In this document: in pieces, positions 26,421-36,676 of the stretch
Layout: every line of letters starts with the position of its first letter
How positions within the stretch are numbered: position 1 is the first letter of the stretch
DNA from: Castellaniella denitrificans
GTDB lineage: Bacteria > Pseudomonadota > Gammaproteobacteria > Burkholderiales > Burkholderiaceae_B
Assembly: GCF_027214045.1 (NCBI RefSeq)
Contig: NZ_JAPWHE010000003.1
Span: 258,217-322,216, forward strand
Direction of reading: 5' to 3'
DNA: 64,000 nt
The notes under the pieces: model-generated
What the model was told of the DNA's origin: nothing
Database searches by the model: none
What the model saw: only the letters and a program-made list of their open reading frames with translations
Translations under genes and position numbers: made by a program

Positions 26421-27899
26421 ATGTCGCGTTATCAACTGTTCATCAACAACGAGTGGGTCGATCCGCATTCGTCCCGCTGGCTCGAAAGCCAGGATCCGTT
26501 TTCCGGAGAGGCTTGGGCCGAAGTGCCGCAAGCCGACACGGTGGACGTTGATCGCGCCGTCCAAGCGGCGGCCGATGCCTTCGTGGGCCCCTGGTCGCGC
26601 ATCTCCGCGTCGGACCGCGGCTTGCTGCTCCACAAGCTGGGCGCGCTGGTCGAGCGCGATGCGGAGCGGCTGGCCTACGCGGAAAGCCGTGACAACGGCA
26701 AACTGATGAGCGAAGTACTGGGCCAGGTCAAATACATGGCCAAGTATTTCTATTACTACGGTGGCCTGGCCGACAAGATCCAGGGTTCGGTCGTGCCCAT
26801 TGACAAGCCGGGCGTGTTCAACATGGTGCGCTACGAACCCATGGGCGTCGTCGCCAGCATCACGCCCTGGAATTCGTCGCTGCTGCTGACCGCCTGGAAG
26901 CTCGGCACCGCGTTGTGCGCGGGCAATACCATTGTTTGCAAACCGTCCGAATTCACTTCGGTGTCGATGTACGAGCTGGCAAAACTGGTCGAAGAGGCCG
27001 GTTTCCCGCCGGGGGTCATCAACGTCATCAGCGGCTATGGCAAGGACATCGGCGATCACATCGTCAGCCATCCCCAGGTGGCCCGGATCGCCTTTACCGG
27101 CGGCGACGAAGCCGGTCGCAGGGTCTACACCACCGCTGCCGCGCACCTGAAACGCGTGTCGCTCGAACTGGGCGGCAAGTCGCCCAACATCATTTTCGAC
27201 GACGCCGACCAGGAAAAGGCCGCCAATGGCGTGATCACCGGCATCTTTTCGGCGGGTGGCCAGACCTGCATGGCGGGCTCCCGCCTGCTGGTGCAGGAGT
27301 CGATTCACGATGAGTTCGTCGAACGTCTGCTGAAAATCACCCGTGCCGCCAAGATCGGCGATCCGAGCAAGCCCGATACGCAAATCGGCCCCGTCGCCAC
27401 CCGCCCGCAGTTCGAAAAAGTCCTGCGCTACATCGATATCGCCAAGAGCGAAGGGGCGCGCTGCGTCGCTGGCGGCCGTTCCCTGGAGGGGCCGGAATAC
27501 GGCGCCGGCCAGTTCGTCGAGCCGACCATCTTCGTGGACGTGGACAATTCCATGCGGATCGCCCAGGAAGAAGTCTTTGGCCCCGTGCTGTCCATCCTGC
27601 GGTTCAAGGACGAAGAGGATGCGATCCGCATCGCCAATGACATCCGCTTCGGCCTGGCGGCCGGCGTCTGGACCAAGAGCCTGCACCGCGCCATGTTGCT
27701 GTCGGAACGCCTGCGCGCCGGCACGGTGTGGATCAACAATTACCGTTCGACCAGCTATACGACGCCTTTTGGCGGCTTCAAAGACAGCGGGCTGGGCCGG
27801 GAAGGCGGTGTGGAGGCCGTCAAGGAATACATGGAAGCCAAGAGCGTCTGGATTTCCACGGACCTGAACATGCCCAACCCGTTCGTGCGTCGTTACTGA
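26421..27899 (+). CDS. NAD(P)-dependent aldehyde dehydrogenase
   Basis: 492 residues. Oxidises an aldehyde to the acid. The catalytic pair is E249 in SLELGGKSPNI and C283 in GGQTCMAGS, at the normal 34-residue spacing; the cofactor loop is FTGGDEAGR and PWN lies in ITPWNSSLLL. I chose ATG 26421 (MSRYQLF) since AGGAG is seven bases upstream; ATG 26418 and a TTG further left are possible. First gene of the LysR-linked operon, before a flavin dehydrogenase and an ABC importer. The substrate is unknown, though the neighbours suggest an aldehyde derived from a di- or tricarboxylic acid. Confidence 0.93.
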   Translation: MSRYQLFINNEWVDPHSSRWLESQDPFSGEAWAEVPQADTVDVDRAVQAAADAFVGPWSRISASDRGLLLHKLGALVERDAERLAYAESRDNGKLMSEVLGQVKYMAKYFYYYGGLADKIQGSVVPIDKPGVFNMVRYEPMGVVASITPWNSSLLLTAWKLGTALCAGNTIVCKPSEFTSVSMYELAKLVEEAGFPPGVINVISGYGKDIGDHIVSHPQVARIAFTGGDEAGRRVYTTAAAHLKRVSLELGGKSPNIIFDDADQEKAANGVITGIFSAGGQTCMAGSRLLVQESIHDEFVERLLKITRAAKIGDPSKPDTQIGPVATRPQFEKVLRYIDIAKSEGARCVAGGRSLEGPEYGAGQFVEPTIFVDVDNSMRIAQEEVFGPVLSILRFKDEEDAIRIANDIRFGLAAGVWTKSLHRAMLLSERLRAGTVWINNYRSTSYTTPFGGFKDSGLGREGGVEAVKEYMEAKSVWISTDLNMPNPFVRRY

Positions 27900-27940
27900 C
27901 GCACCCCGCCCCGAAAAACATCGCATAAGGAGGAAGTGCC

Positions 27941-29410
27941 ATGTCCACGCATGCGGACAATTTGGATTTTGATGTTGTCATCGTCGGTTGTGGCGCGGCT
28001 GGTCTGTCGGCCGCGATGGAAGCCCTGGAGCAGGGCGCCAGCGTGGCACTGCTTGAGCGTTCGGATATTGAAAACCGTGGCGGTCAGACCCGCTGGACCG
28101 AGGCGCTGATGCGCATGAAAAGCGAAACGGAGGTCGCCGATGACCTGGAGAGCCATTTCGCCGAAAATGCGGGTCATTATCTGGACCCGGAACTGGTCGC
28201 CGAGACAGCCCAGGATTTCGAGAACTGGTCCTCGATCGTCAAGGTGCTGAATTTCACCGATCCGGAACTGATCGGCACCCTGGCCGATCGGGCGGGGCCC
28301 TCTTTGCAATGGTTGAAACGTTATGGCGTGCGTTTCGACAGCCAGCCGGGCTATTTCATCACGACCTGCACCACGCGCCTGGGACCGGTGGGCGGTGGCC
28401 TGGCCATCGTCGAAGCCCTGGCCCCCGCGGCCGAAAAGGCCGGCGCGCGGTTTTTCTACGAGACGACGGCGCGCCGTCTGGTGTTGAACGAAGCGGGCGT
28501 CGTCGTCGGTTTGGAGGCCAGCGGCAAGGGCAACCAGCGCCTGCGCTTCCATGCCAGGTCCGTCATCCTGGCATGCGGCGGCTTCCAAGGCAATGCCGAG
28601 ATGCTGGTGCGCTATCTGGGACCGAACGCGCGCTATCTGCGCCCGGTGGCCCGAGGCGGCTATTACAACAAGGGTGAAGGCATTCGCATGGCGCTGGACA
28701 TCGGCGCCGCGCCTGCGGGCGATTTCAGCGAAATCCATGCCGAACCGCTGGATCCGCGCTCGGGCGCGCCCGAACCGATCGTGCTGGTCTTCAATTACGG
28801 CATTCTCGTCAACAAGCGTGCGGAGCGTTTCATCAACGAAGCGCCCAGCACCGTCGATGCCACCTATGAAAACATCACGCGCCAGATTCTCAAACAGCCC
28901 GAGGGCATTGCCTGGGTGATTCTGGATTCGAAGATCGACGACGTGCCCAACTGGAAACGTTCCGTGCGTTCGGACCAGCCGCCTGTCAGCGCCCCCAGCC
29001 TGGAAGCCCTGGCCGAAGCGCTGGGCCTGGATCCCGCCGCCTTGCGGGCCACGGTCGGGCAGTACAACGCGGCCTGCACGGACGGTCCTTTCGATCCGCT
29101 GCGGAAAGATGATCTGGCGACTGCGCCGGGTTATCAACCGCCCAAGTCCCATTGGTCGCGCCGCATCGACCAGGGGCCGTTTTTCGCCTATCCGGTGATT
29201 TGCGGCAATTGCTTCACCTTCGGCGGCATCAAGGTCAGCCCCCGGAGCGAGGTCCTGAATACGGATGGCGAGCCGATCGATGGCCTGTATGCGGCCGGAG
29301 AGATGACCGGGCTGTACTACGGCACCTATACCGGTGCCACATCCGTCCTGCGCGGCGTTGTATTCGGGCGCATCGCAGGCGCCCAGGCGGCGGCCCGCCG
29401 CCTGGCCTGA
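27941..29410 (+). CDS. FAD-dependent dehydrogenase, tricarballylate dehydrogenase/fumarate reductase-like
   Basis: 489 residues. The N-terminal dinucleotide fold VVIVGCGAAGLSAAMEA (12-28) binds FAD; IENRGGQTRWTEA is typical of the tricarballylate dehydrogenase (TcuA) branch of the fumarate reductase flavoprotein superfamily. C-terminal GLYAAGEMTGLYYGTYTG closes the flavin site. No Tat signal or haem domain, so cytosolic. AAGGAGG precedes the ATG. Likely makes a C=C double bond in a polycarboxylate or reduces one. The PrpF-family isomerase in the same operon supports an aconitate-like product, which is inference. Confidence 0.85.
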   Translation: MSTHADNLDFDVVIVGCGAAGLSAAMEALEQGASVALLERSDIENRGGQTRWTEALMRMKSETEVADDLESHFAENAGHYLDPELVAETAQDFENWSSIVKVLNFTDPELIGTLADRAGPSLQWLKRYGVRFDSQPGYFITTCTTRLGPVGGGLAIVEALAPAAEKAGARFFYETTARRLVLNEAGVVVGLEASGKGNQRLRFHARSVILACGGFQGNAEMLVRYLGPNARYLRPVARGGYYNKGEGIRMALDIGAAPAGDFSEIHAEPLDPRSGAPEPIVLVFNYGILVNKRAERFINEAPSTVDATYENITRQILKQPEGIAWVILDSKIDDVPNWKRSVRSDQPPVSAPSLEALAEALGLDPAALRATVGQYNAACTDGPFDPLRKDDLATAPGYQPPKSHWSRRIDQGPFFAYPVICGNCFTFGGIKVSPRSEVLNTDGEPIDGLYAAGEMTGLYYGTYTGATSVLRGVVFGRIAGAQAAARRLA

Positions 29411-29447
29411 TCGACCCAGCAGTCAAAACAATACCCAGGAGGAAACA

Positions 29448-30623
29448 ATGAAGAAATCCCTAGCAACGGCGGCCCTCTTTTTGGCGGCCTCCATGGCGAC
29501 GACGGCGTCGCCGGCTTTGGCCGAAACCGGCGTGACGGACACGACGATCCGCATCGGCATGTTCGGACCCCTGACAGGTCCGACGGCGATCGGCTCGCTG
29601 CCCCTGTTCGGCGCAGCCGCCATCTACAAGGACGTCAACGCACACGGCGGCATCAATGGCCGGCAGATTGAGTTGATGATCGAAGACGATGCGTGCGATC
29701 CGAACAAGACGATTTCGGCCACCAAAAAACTGATTTCGCAGGATCAGGTTTTCATGGTGCATGGCGGGTGGTGCAGCGGCACGGTCATGGCCATCAAGCC
29801 GGAACTCGCACGGAATCCCGATCTGCCCTATATGGTCCTGGGTGCCGCCAGTTCGGCGATTTCTTCGCCGGTCATGGCCAATCTGTTCCACCCGATCGCG
29901 ACCACCACCACGGTCACCCACACCATGCTGGATTTCGCGCTGTCCAAGCCGGGCGCCAAGCGGATCGCGATCATCAGCCATTCCGACGAATGGGGTAAAT
30001 CGCATATCAATCCGCTGCTTGAATACATGAAGAGCAAAGGGATCGAGCCTGTGGAATCCGTCTGGCTCGAACGCGGCAGTACCAGTGCGACTTCCCAACT
30101 GCTCAAACTGCGCAGCGCCAAGCCCGATGTGGTGCTGGCGATCCTGTATCCGCCCGAACTGACGCTGTATCTGCGCGATGCCGCCAAGTACGGAGTCAAG
30201 GCCCCGACCGTCACCACGCAGGGCGTGTCGATCGAGGACATGGTCCATCGTGTCGGAAACCCGGAAGCGACCAAGAACCTGTTCGTCTTCTACCCCTTGT
30301 CCAGCACGCTGGATGCGCCGGAATTCGGCAAATGGAAGGACATGTACAGCAAGTACTATCCGAATGAGCCGGTGGAAACGCTCAGCTTCATGGGTATGAC
30401 GGGCGCGCTGGCGGTCGTCGAGGCACTGAAGCGGGCCGGCCCCGACCTGACGCGGGCGAAGTTCATCGATGCGCTGAACAAACTGCATGATTTCAATCCG
30501 GGTCTGCAATCCGGCCCCCTGACTTTCACGCCGGAAGTCCACGCGGGGATCAGCAGCGGCAAGATGATCTATTGGCCCAAAGACCACGCCGAGATCGTCG
30601 CCACGTATCCGGCCGGTCATTGA
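29448..30623 (+). CDS. Branched-chain-type ABC importer, periplasmic binding protein
   Basis: 391 residues. The signal peptide MKKSLATAALFLAAS...SPALA is cleaved before ETGVTD; the mature part begins with the LivJ-type TTIRIGMFGPLTGP. Periplasmic; it delivers substrate to the two permeases downstream. AGGAGGAAACA precedes the ATG. A strong hairpin follows the stop, as is usual after binding-protein genes that must be made in excess. Family members take amino acids, urea, short amides and aromatic or carboxylic acids; the operon favours a carboxylate. Confidence 0.92.
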   Translation: MKKSLATAALFLAASMATTASPALAETGVTDTTIRIGMFGPLTGPTAIGSLPLFGAAAIYKDVNAHGGINGRQIELMIEDDACDPNKTISATKKLISQDQVFMVHGGWCSGTVMAIKPELARNPDLPYMVLGAASSAISSPVMANLFHPIATTTTVTHTMLDFALSKPGAKRIAIISHSDEWGKSHINPLLEYMKSKGIEPVESVWLERGSTSATSQLLKLRSAKPDVVLAILYPPELTLYLRDAAKYGVKAPTVTTQGVSIEDMVHRVGNPEATKNLFVFYPLSSTLDAPEFGKWKDMYSKYYPNEPVETLSFMGMTGALAVVEALKRAGPDLTRAKFIDALNKLHDFNPGLQSGPLTFTPEVHAGISSGKMIYWPKDHAEIVATYPAGH

Positions 30624-30655
30624 GATCGCCGTCCGGCACACGATAAATGCGCCGG

Positions 30656-30682
30656 CCGGGCGCCCCTTACGGGAGCGCCCGG
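30656..30682 (+). other. Intercistronic hairpin after the binding-protein gene
   Basis: CCGGGCGC (30656-30663) pairs with GCGCCCGG (30675-30682), and an inner CCC/GGG extends the stem. There is no T-run. Probably stabilises the binding-protein mRNA or attenuates the downstream permease genes. Confidence 0.5.
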
Positions 30683-30707
30683 AACGGCCGCGGATGGGGG
30701 TGAATGT

Positions 30708-31577
30708 ATGCTGGCTCAGCTGATTGTGAGTGGGCTCGTGAATGGCAGTGTGTATGCGGTGGTGGCATTGGGCATGACCGTGCTCTACCGCTCCACGACG
30801 ATCGTCAATTTTTGTCACGGTGAATTTTTCATGCTGGGGGCGTTCGCGATCCTGATCGCCCAGCAGACGCTGGGCTGGTCATATGCGGCCTCCATCGTGT
30901 TTGCGCTGGTTCTGCTGGCGGTGTTCGGCAGTCTGGTCGAGCGCCTGCTGATGCGTCCTTTGCAGAACGCGCCGCACATCAGTCTGGCCATGATGACGAT
31001 CGCGCTGTCCTATCTTTTCAAGGGCGTGTCGCGTTTTTTCTATGGCCGCGAGGTTGCGCCGTTGCAGCCGCTGGTGGATGGCGATCCCATCGAAATGGGT
31101 TCGGTCGTGCTGCTGCCTCAGGATCTGCTGGTGGTCGGCGCTTCGGTGATCATCGTCCTGGGATTCTTCTATTTCTTCCAGCGCACGCAGACGGGCAAGG
31201 TCATTCAGGCCGCTTCGCAGACGCCGCGCGGCGCGGCGCTGGTGGGCATCAACGTGCCGCGATTCCAGAATCTGATGTGGGGCGCGAGCGCCGCGCTCGG
31301 CGCGGTGGCCGGCATTCTGATTGCGCCCAGCACGCTGGTCTATCCGGACATGGGCGCCCACATGCTGATCCAGGCGTTCGCGGCCATGACGCTGGGCGGT
31401 TTCGGCTCACTGCCGGGTGCCGTACTGGGGGCTTTGATGCTGGGGGTGCTGGAAAATCTGATCGGCGGTTATGTGTCCAGCGCCCTGGTGGAAATCACGG
31501 CATACCTGGCGATCATCATGGTCCTGGTGGTTCGGCCGCAGGGCTTGCTCGGAGAATGGAGGCAAGGTCGTGGATAA
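30708..31577 (+). CDS. ABC importer permease, LivH type
   Basis: 289 residues, about eight membrane helices, beginning LAQLIVSGLVNGSVYAVVALG, the standard LivH opening. The coupling region GINVPRFQNLMWGASAALGAVAGIL contacts the ATPase. Inner membrane; half of the translocation channel with the next gene, whose GTG start lies inside its 3' end (8-base overlap). Ends with RPQGLLGEWRQGRG, as usual for the family. Confidence 0.93.
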   Translation: MLAQLIVSGLVNGSVYAVVALGMTVLYRSTTIVNFCHGEFFMLGAFAILIAQQTLGWSYAASIVFALVLLAVFGSLVERLLMRPLQNAPHISLAMMTIALSYLFKGVSRFFYGREVAPLQPLVDGDPIEMGSVVLLPQDLLVVGASVIIVLGFFYFFQRTQTGKVIQAASQTPRGAALVGINVPRFQNLMWGASAALGAVAGILIAPSTLVYPDMGAHMLIQAFAAMTLGGFGSLPGAVLGALMLGVLENLIGGYVSSALVEITAYLAIIMVLVVRPQGLLGEWRQGRG

Positions 31578-32544
31578 AGCGCTGCCCGTATCGACAATGC
31601 GATATGTCGTCATCATCATTCTGGCCCTGCTGATGGCGCTGCCGCTGCTGGCCAATGATTATCAACTGTTCGTGGCCAGTACCATGCTGGTCTATTGCCT
31701 GGTCGCCGTGGGCCTGAATACGGTGCTGGGCTATCTTGGCCAGCTTGCTTTCGCCAGCGCCGCCTTTTTCGGCATCGGTGCCTATGCGGCAGGCCTGTCC
31801 ATGGTGCACCTGGGCTTTGGCAGCCTGTCGGCCATCCTGTTGGCAACCGTCTGCGGCGGATTGGCCGGCATACTGGTCGGCTTGCCGGCGCTGCGTGTGC
31901 GCGGCTATTACCTGGCCATCATCACGCTGGCGTTTGGCGAGCTGATGCGCTGGTTCTATGTCCATGGCGATGCCGTCACCTATGGTTCGGGCGGCTTCAA
32001 CATGCCGGACGTCTCCCTGTTCGGATTCGCCCTGAGCGACATGAAGAAGTATTACTTGTTCCTGTTCATGGTGGTCATCGGTGTGGGCGCCAGCGCTTTG
32101 TTGCTGCACTCGCGCTACGGGCGGGCGTTCGTTGCCGTGCGCAATAACGAACCGGCCGCCGGGTCCCTGGGGATTGCCGTCAACCGGACCAAGATCATTG
32201 CCTTTGCCTGGAGTGGCCTGATCACCGGTCTGGCCGGCGCCTTGTATGCCATTCTCAATGGCCGGGTGTCGCCGGATACGTTCGGGATTTCGCAGATGCT
32301 CATGCATTTCGTCATCGTGATGATCGGCGGCCTGGGCAGCCTGGCCGGATCCATGATCGGTGCCGTGCTGCTGACAGGACTGCCTGAACTGCTGCGCAAT
32401 TTTCCGGGCCTGGAAGAAATCGTCTTCAGCGCCCTGCTGATCGTGGTGCTGTTCTTCATGCCCAAGGGCGTCGGCGGATTTCTGGCTGCGCATTTGCCCT
32501 GGATGAGGGAACGCTTGTACCGGGAGGACCGTCGAAATGCTTGA
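31570..32544 (+). CDS. ABC importer permease, LivM type
   Basis: 324 residues, about nine membrane helices, with VGLNTVLGYLGQLAFASAAFFGIGAY typical of LivM and a coupling loop near VRNNEPAAGSLGIAVNRTK. GTG 31570 is chosen because GGAGG lies seven bases upstream and it overlaps the LivH-type gene by eight bases; an ATG at 31597 is the alternative. Pairs with the LivH-type protein in the inner membrane. Confidence 0.93.
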   Translation: MDKALPVSTMRYVVIIILALLMALPLLANDYQLFVASTMLVYCLVAVGLNTVLGYLGQLAFASAAFFGIGAYAAGLSMVHLGFGSLSAILLATVCGGLAGILVGLPALRVRGYYLAIITLAFGELMRWFYVHGDAVTYGSGGFNMPDVSLFGFALSDMKKYYLFLFMVVIGVGASALLLHSRYGRAFVAVRNNEPAAGSLGIAVNRTKIIAFAWSGLITGLAGALYAILNGRVSPDTFGISQMLMHFVIVMIGGLGSLAGSMIGAVLLTGLPELLRNFPGLEEIVFSALLIVVLFFMPKGVGGFLAAHLPWMRERLYREDRRNA

Positions 32545-33289
32545 GGTTCGTGATTTGACTGTCCGCTTTTCGGGGCTGACCGCCGTCAATGGGCTGTCGT
32601 TTTCCGTCCAGCGGGGCGAAGTACTGACGTTGATGGGGCCGAACGGTGCCGGCAAGACGACCGCATTCAACGCCATCGGCGGGTTTGTGCCGATGGCGCA
32701 GGGTCACGTCGCGTTCAAGGACCAGCCGATCACCGGCCTGCGCCCGGCGCAGATTGCCGCGCTGGGGATCCGCCGCACGTTCCAGAACAATGGCATCCTG
32801 CGAGAAATGTCGGTCCTGGAAAACGTGCTGACGGGGCTCGAACTGGATACGCCCAGCACGTTCTGGGGCTGCGTCACGCGCTGGCCCGCATCGGACCGGG
32901 CCGAACGCGCCGCGACCGGACGCGCCCGGGCGATGCTCGACAAAATGGGCATCGCCGATCTGGCGGATCGACCCGCGGGCGATTTGTCTTTCGGCCAGCA
33001 GCGGCTGGTGGAAATCGCCCGCGCCATGGTGGCCGGCGCCGAACTGATCATGCTGGACGAGCCCGCGGTGGGTCTGTCTCCCGGCGATCGCCTGCATCTG
33101 GGCGAGTCCTTGCGGGACCTGGCGGCCGAAGGCATTGCGATCCTTCTGGTCGAACACGTCCAGGATCTCGTGATGGCGGTGTCGGATCAGGTGCTGGTGC
33201 TGAATTACGGCGAAAAAATCGCCCAATGCCCGCCCGGCGAGATCCGGAACAACAAACATGTGCTGGAGGTTTATTTAGGCCATGCCTGA
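32537..33289 (+). CDS. ABC importer ATPase, LivG type
   Basis: 250 residues. Walker A GPNGAGKTT (34-42), signature DLSFGQQRLVEIARAM, Walker B LIMLDEPAVGLS, and the extended C-terminal helix found in LivG. Cytosolic face of the importer. Overlaps the LivM-type gene by eight bases and is itself overlapped by the LivF-type gene by eight, indicating tight translational coupling of the four transport genes. Confidence 0.94.
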   Translation: MLEVRDLTVRFSGLTAVNGLSFSVQRGEVLTLMGPNGAGKTTAFNAIGGFVPMAQGHVAFKDQPITGLRPAQIAALGIRRTFQNNGILREMSVLENVLTGLELDTPSTFWGCVTRWPASDRAERAATGRARAMLDKMGIADLADRPAGDLSFGQQRLVEIARAMVAGAELIMLDEPAVGLSPGDRLHLGESLRDLAAEGIAILLVEHVQDLVMAVSDQVLVLNYGEKIAQCPPGEIRNNKHVLEVYLGHA

Positions 33290-33998
33290 TCCCATTCTCC
33301 ATCTCTCGAATCTGGACGTGCGCTATGGCAGGACCCAGGCCCTGTCGGGCATTGGCCTGTCGCTGTACGAAGGCGAGGCGGTCGGCCTGCTGGGCACCAA
33401 CGGTGCGGGCAAGACGACGCTGCTGAATGCGGTGTCGGGGTTCCTGCGGCCATCCGGCGGGACCCTGGAACTGTTCGGCGAACCGATCCATCAGTGTCCG
33501 CCGCATCAGATCGTGCGTCGCGGCCTGCTGCAGCTGTCCCAGGAGCGCGACCTGTTCGGCGACCTGACGGTGCTCGACAATCTGCGTCTGGGCTCCCTGG
33601 CGCGGGCACCCAAGACCTTCGACCGCAATCTCGAAAGAGTGTTTCACTATTTTCCGCGCCTGAAGGAACGGGTCGCCCAGCGTGCGTCGACCATGTCGGG
33701 GGGTGAGCAGCAGATGCTCGCCATTGGCCGGGCCTTGATGGCCGAACCCCGCATCATGCTGTTCGACGAACCCTCGGCCGGCCTGTCGCCGCTGTTCGTC
33801 CAGGAAATCGGTGCCATGATGCGTGCCTTGCGCAATGACGGCGATGTGTCGATCCTGCTCGTCGAGCAGAACATGCTGCTGGCCGCCCAGGTCATTGACC
33901 GGTTCTACATGTTGCGTGCCGGCACCGTGGTCGCCGAAGGCCCCGTGTCCGAACTGGAACAGGATCATGAAGAACTCGCGCGGCGGTACTACCTATGA
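33282..33998 (+). CDS. ABC importer ATPase, LivF type
   Basis: 238 residues, the usual LivF length. Walker A GTNGAGKTT (38-46), signature MSGGEQQMLAIGRAL, Walker B IMLFDEPSAGLS, ending ELARRYYL. Works as a heterodimer with the LivG-type ATPase. The following PrpF-family gene overlaps it by four bases (ATGA), tying the enzyme to the importer. Confidence 0.94.
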   Translation: MPDPILHLSNLDVRYGRTQALSGIGLSLYEGEAVGLLGTNGAGKTTLLNAVSGFLRPSGGTLELFGEPIHQCPPHQIVRRGLLQLSQERDLFGDLTVLDNLRLGSLARAPKTFDRNLERVFHYFPRLKERVAQRASTMSGGEQQMLAIGRALMAEPRIMLFDEPSAGLSPLFVQEIGAMMRALRNDGDVSILLVEQNMLLAAQVIDRFYMLRAGTVVAEGPVSELEQDHEELARRYYL

Positions 33999-35179
33999 CC
34001 CGATCCATGGCGGATCCCGCATCGGATCGTCCTTTGCCGGGCACGGACAGCCTGCCTGCGGTCTTCATGCGGGGCGGCACGAGCAAGGGCCTGATCCTGC
34101 ATCGCGCCGACCTGCCCGCCAGGCAAGAAGACTGGAGTGCCTTGTTCGTGGCCCTGATGGGCAGCCCGGATGCTTATGGGCGTCAGCTCAACGGCATGGG
34201 CGGAGGCGTGTCGTCCGTCTCGAAAATCTGCGTCGTGGGGCCGCCCAGTGTGCCCGGTGCGGACGTGGACTATACCTTTGCCCAGGTGATGGTGGACGAG
34301 GCGCGTGTCGATTTTGGCGGCAATTGCGGCAATATGTCTTCCGCGATCGGCCCGTTCGCCCTGGATGAAGGCCTGATCAAAGCCGCAGGTCCCGAAGCCT
34401 GTGTGCGCATTCACAATACCAATACGGGCAAGATCATCCACGCGTTTTTCCCGACGGAGGGCGACAAGGCCGGGGTGCGGGGCGATTTGCGGATTCCGGG
34501 GGTCTCGGGGACCGGGGCGCCGATCCGGCTGGAATTCCTCGACCCGGGTGGCGCCAGCACCGGCAGGCTGCTGCCAACCGGCCAGGCCGCGCAATGGCTG
34601 GAGATTCCCGGGCGGGGCCGCTTCCGGGTGTCCATGGTCGATGCGGCCAATGCCTGTGTGCTGGTCGATCCGCAGTCGGCCGGACTGACCGGCCTCGAAA
34701 TGCCGGCCGAACTCACGGCACGGCCGGATGTGCTGGAGATGTTGAATGACATCCGGATTCATGCTTCGGTGGCGATGGGCATCGCCGGCAGTCTCGAAGA
34801 GGCACGTGGGCGCCGGATGATTCCTTTCGTGGGCATCGTGTCGCCGCCTCGGGATGCCGTCATGTTGTCGGGCGAAATGATCCGTGCCGAAGCGGTGGAT
34901 CTGACCGTGCGGATGATTTCCAGCGGACAGCCGCATCAGGCGTTGCAATTGACGGCGTCGCTGTGCATTGCCGTGGCTGCGCGCATCGACGGCACCGTGG
35001 CGGCCGTCGCGGCCCGGCGTGACGGCCGTCGCAAAGCACTGCGGATCGGCATGCCGTCGGGGGTCCTGACGGTCGGAGCCGACGTGCGACGGGACGACGC
35101 AGGCTGGGTGGCGGAGCGCGGCTATTTCTTTCGCACGGCCCGACGGCTGTTCGAGGGGCGTGTCTATCCGATGCCCTGA
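33995..35179 (+). CDS. PrpF-family proline-racemase-like isomerase
   Basis: 394 residues. The signature FMRGGTSKGLILHRADLP (about 24-41) and FGGNCGNMSSAIGPFAL define PrpF-type enzymes, which isomerise double bonds in carboxylates such as 2-methylaconitate or 4-oxalomesaconate. Cytosolic, no cofactor expected. Last gene of the operon, overlapping the LivF-type stop. With the tricarballylate-dehydrogenase-like flavoprotein it suggests handling of an aconitate-like intermediate. The exact substrate cannot be read; the gene lacks the acnD/prpC neighbours of methylcitrate pathways. Confidence 0.88.
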   Translation: MTRSMADPASDRPLPGTDSLPAVFMRGGTSKGLILHRADLPARQEDWSALFVALMGSPDAYGRQLNGMGGGVSSVSKICVVGPPSVPGADVDYTFAQVMVDEARVDFGGNCGNMSSAIGPFALDEGLIKAAGPEACVRIHNTNTGKIIHAFFPTEGDKAGVRGDLRIPGVSGTGAPIRLEFLDPGGASTGRLLPTGQAAQWLEIPGRGRFRVSMVDAANACVLVDPQSAGLTGLEMPAELTARPDVLEMLNDIRIHASVAMGIAGSLEEARGRRMIPFVGIVSPPRDAVMLSGEMIRAEAVDLTVRMISSGQPHQALQLTASLCIAVAARIDGTVAAVAARRDGRRKALRIGMPSGVLTVGADVRRDDAGWVAERGYFFRTARRLFEGRVYPMP

Positions 35180-35278
35180 CCCGGATTGCGGCGCCCGGGA
35201 CCGGGTGCCTCAATCCGGCCGGGGGCGATTGTTGAACCGCCCCGTTTCAGAGTATGCTTCATCCTTGCTGTCACCCGA

Positions 35279-35482
35279 TGCGGGTGGGAGAGCGCCGCAC
35301 CGCGCATCGGGCGGCCGCCGAAGGCGCAATTCGCCCGGAATCGCTCAGGCACCCCGTACCATTCGCATGATGCCGTCATCGCATCGCAGCATTCTGGAGA
35401 GACCCGTTCCCCGATCCGGGCGCGGGCGCCGAAGGTGAACCCCCAGCAGTGCGGGGCAACTCTCAGGCAAAAGGACAGAAGG
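35279..35482 (+). ncRNA. Tandem glycine riboswitch upstream of gcvTHP
   Basis: Two aptamers in series. The first (about 35279-35356) has GGGAGAGCGCC, GCCGAAGGCGCAA and TCGCTCAGGCAC. The second (about 35391-35482) has CTGGAGAGACCC, GCCGAAGGTGAACCC and AACTCTCAGGCAAAAGGACAG. These are the conserved elements of glycine aptamers, and the position directly before gcvT is classical. Glycine binding should switch on the cleavage operon. The 350-base gap between the PrpF-family gene and gcvT is largely filled by this element. Confidence 0.93.
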
Positions 35483-35513
35483 GCGCTGCCGGCATTCACT
35501 GCCGCCCCTTTTT
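35479..35513 (+). terminator. Candidate riboswitch expression-platform terminator
   Basis: An imperfect stem of AAGGGCG with the complementary GCCGCCCCTT (one or two bulged C) is followed by TTTTT. It lies immediately after the second aptamer and 17 bases before the gcvT ATG, where an antitermination switch would act. The bulges keep confidence low; control of translation is the alternative. Confidence 0.4.
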
Positions 35514-35529
35514 CTCGTCCGGAGTTTCC

Positions 35530-36612
<1,083 letters not shown>

Positions 36613-36676
36613 CTCTGATCGGCCGCGTCCGCGCTCCCTTTCCTTTTCATTCTTATCACTGACAACGGGGTACATC

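Noticed and set aside
33995..35179. Methylcitrate pathway assignment for the PrpF-type gene
   Set aside because: No prpB, prpC or acnD nearby; the neighbours are an importer and dehydrogenases, so only the family name is used.
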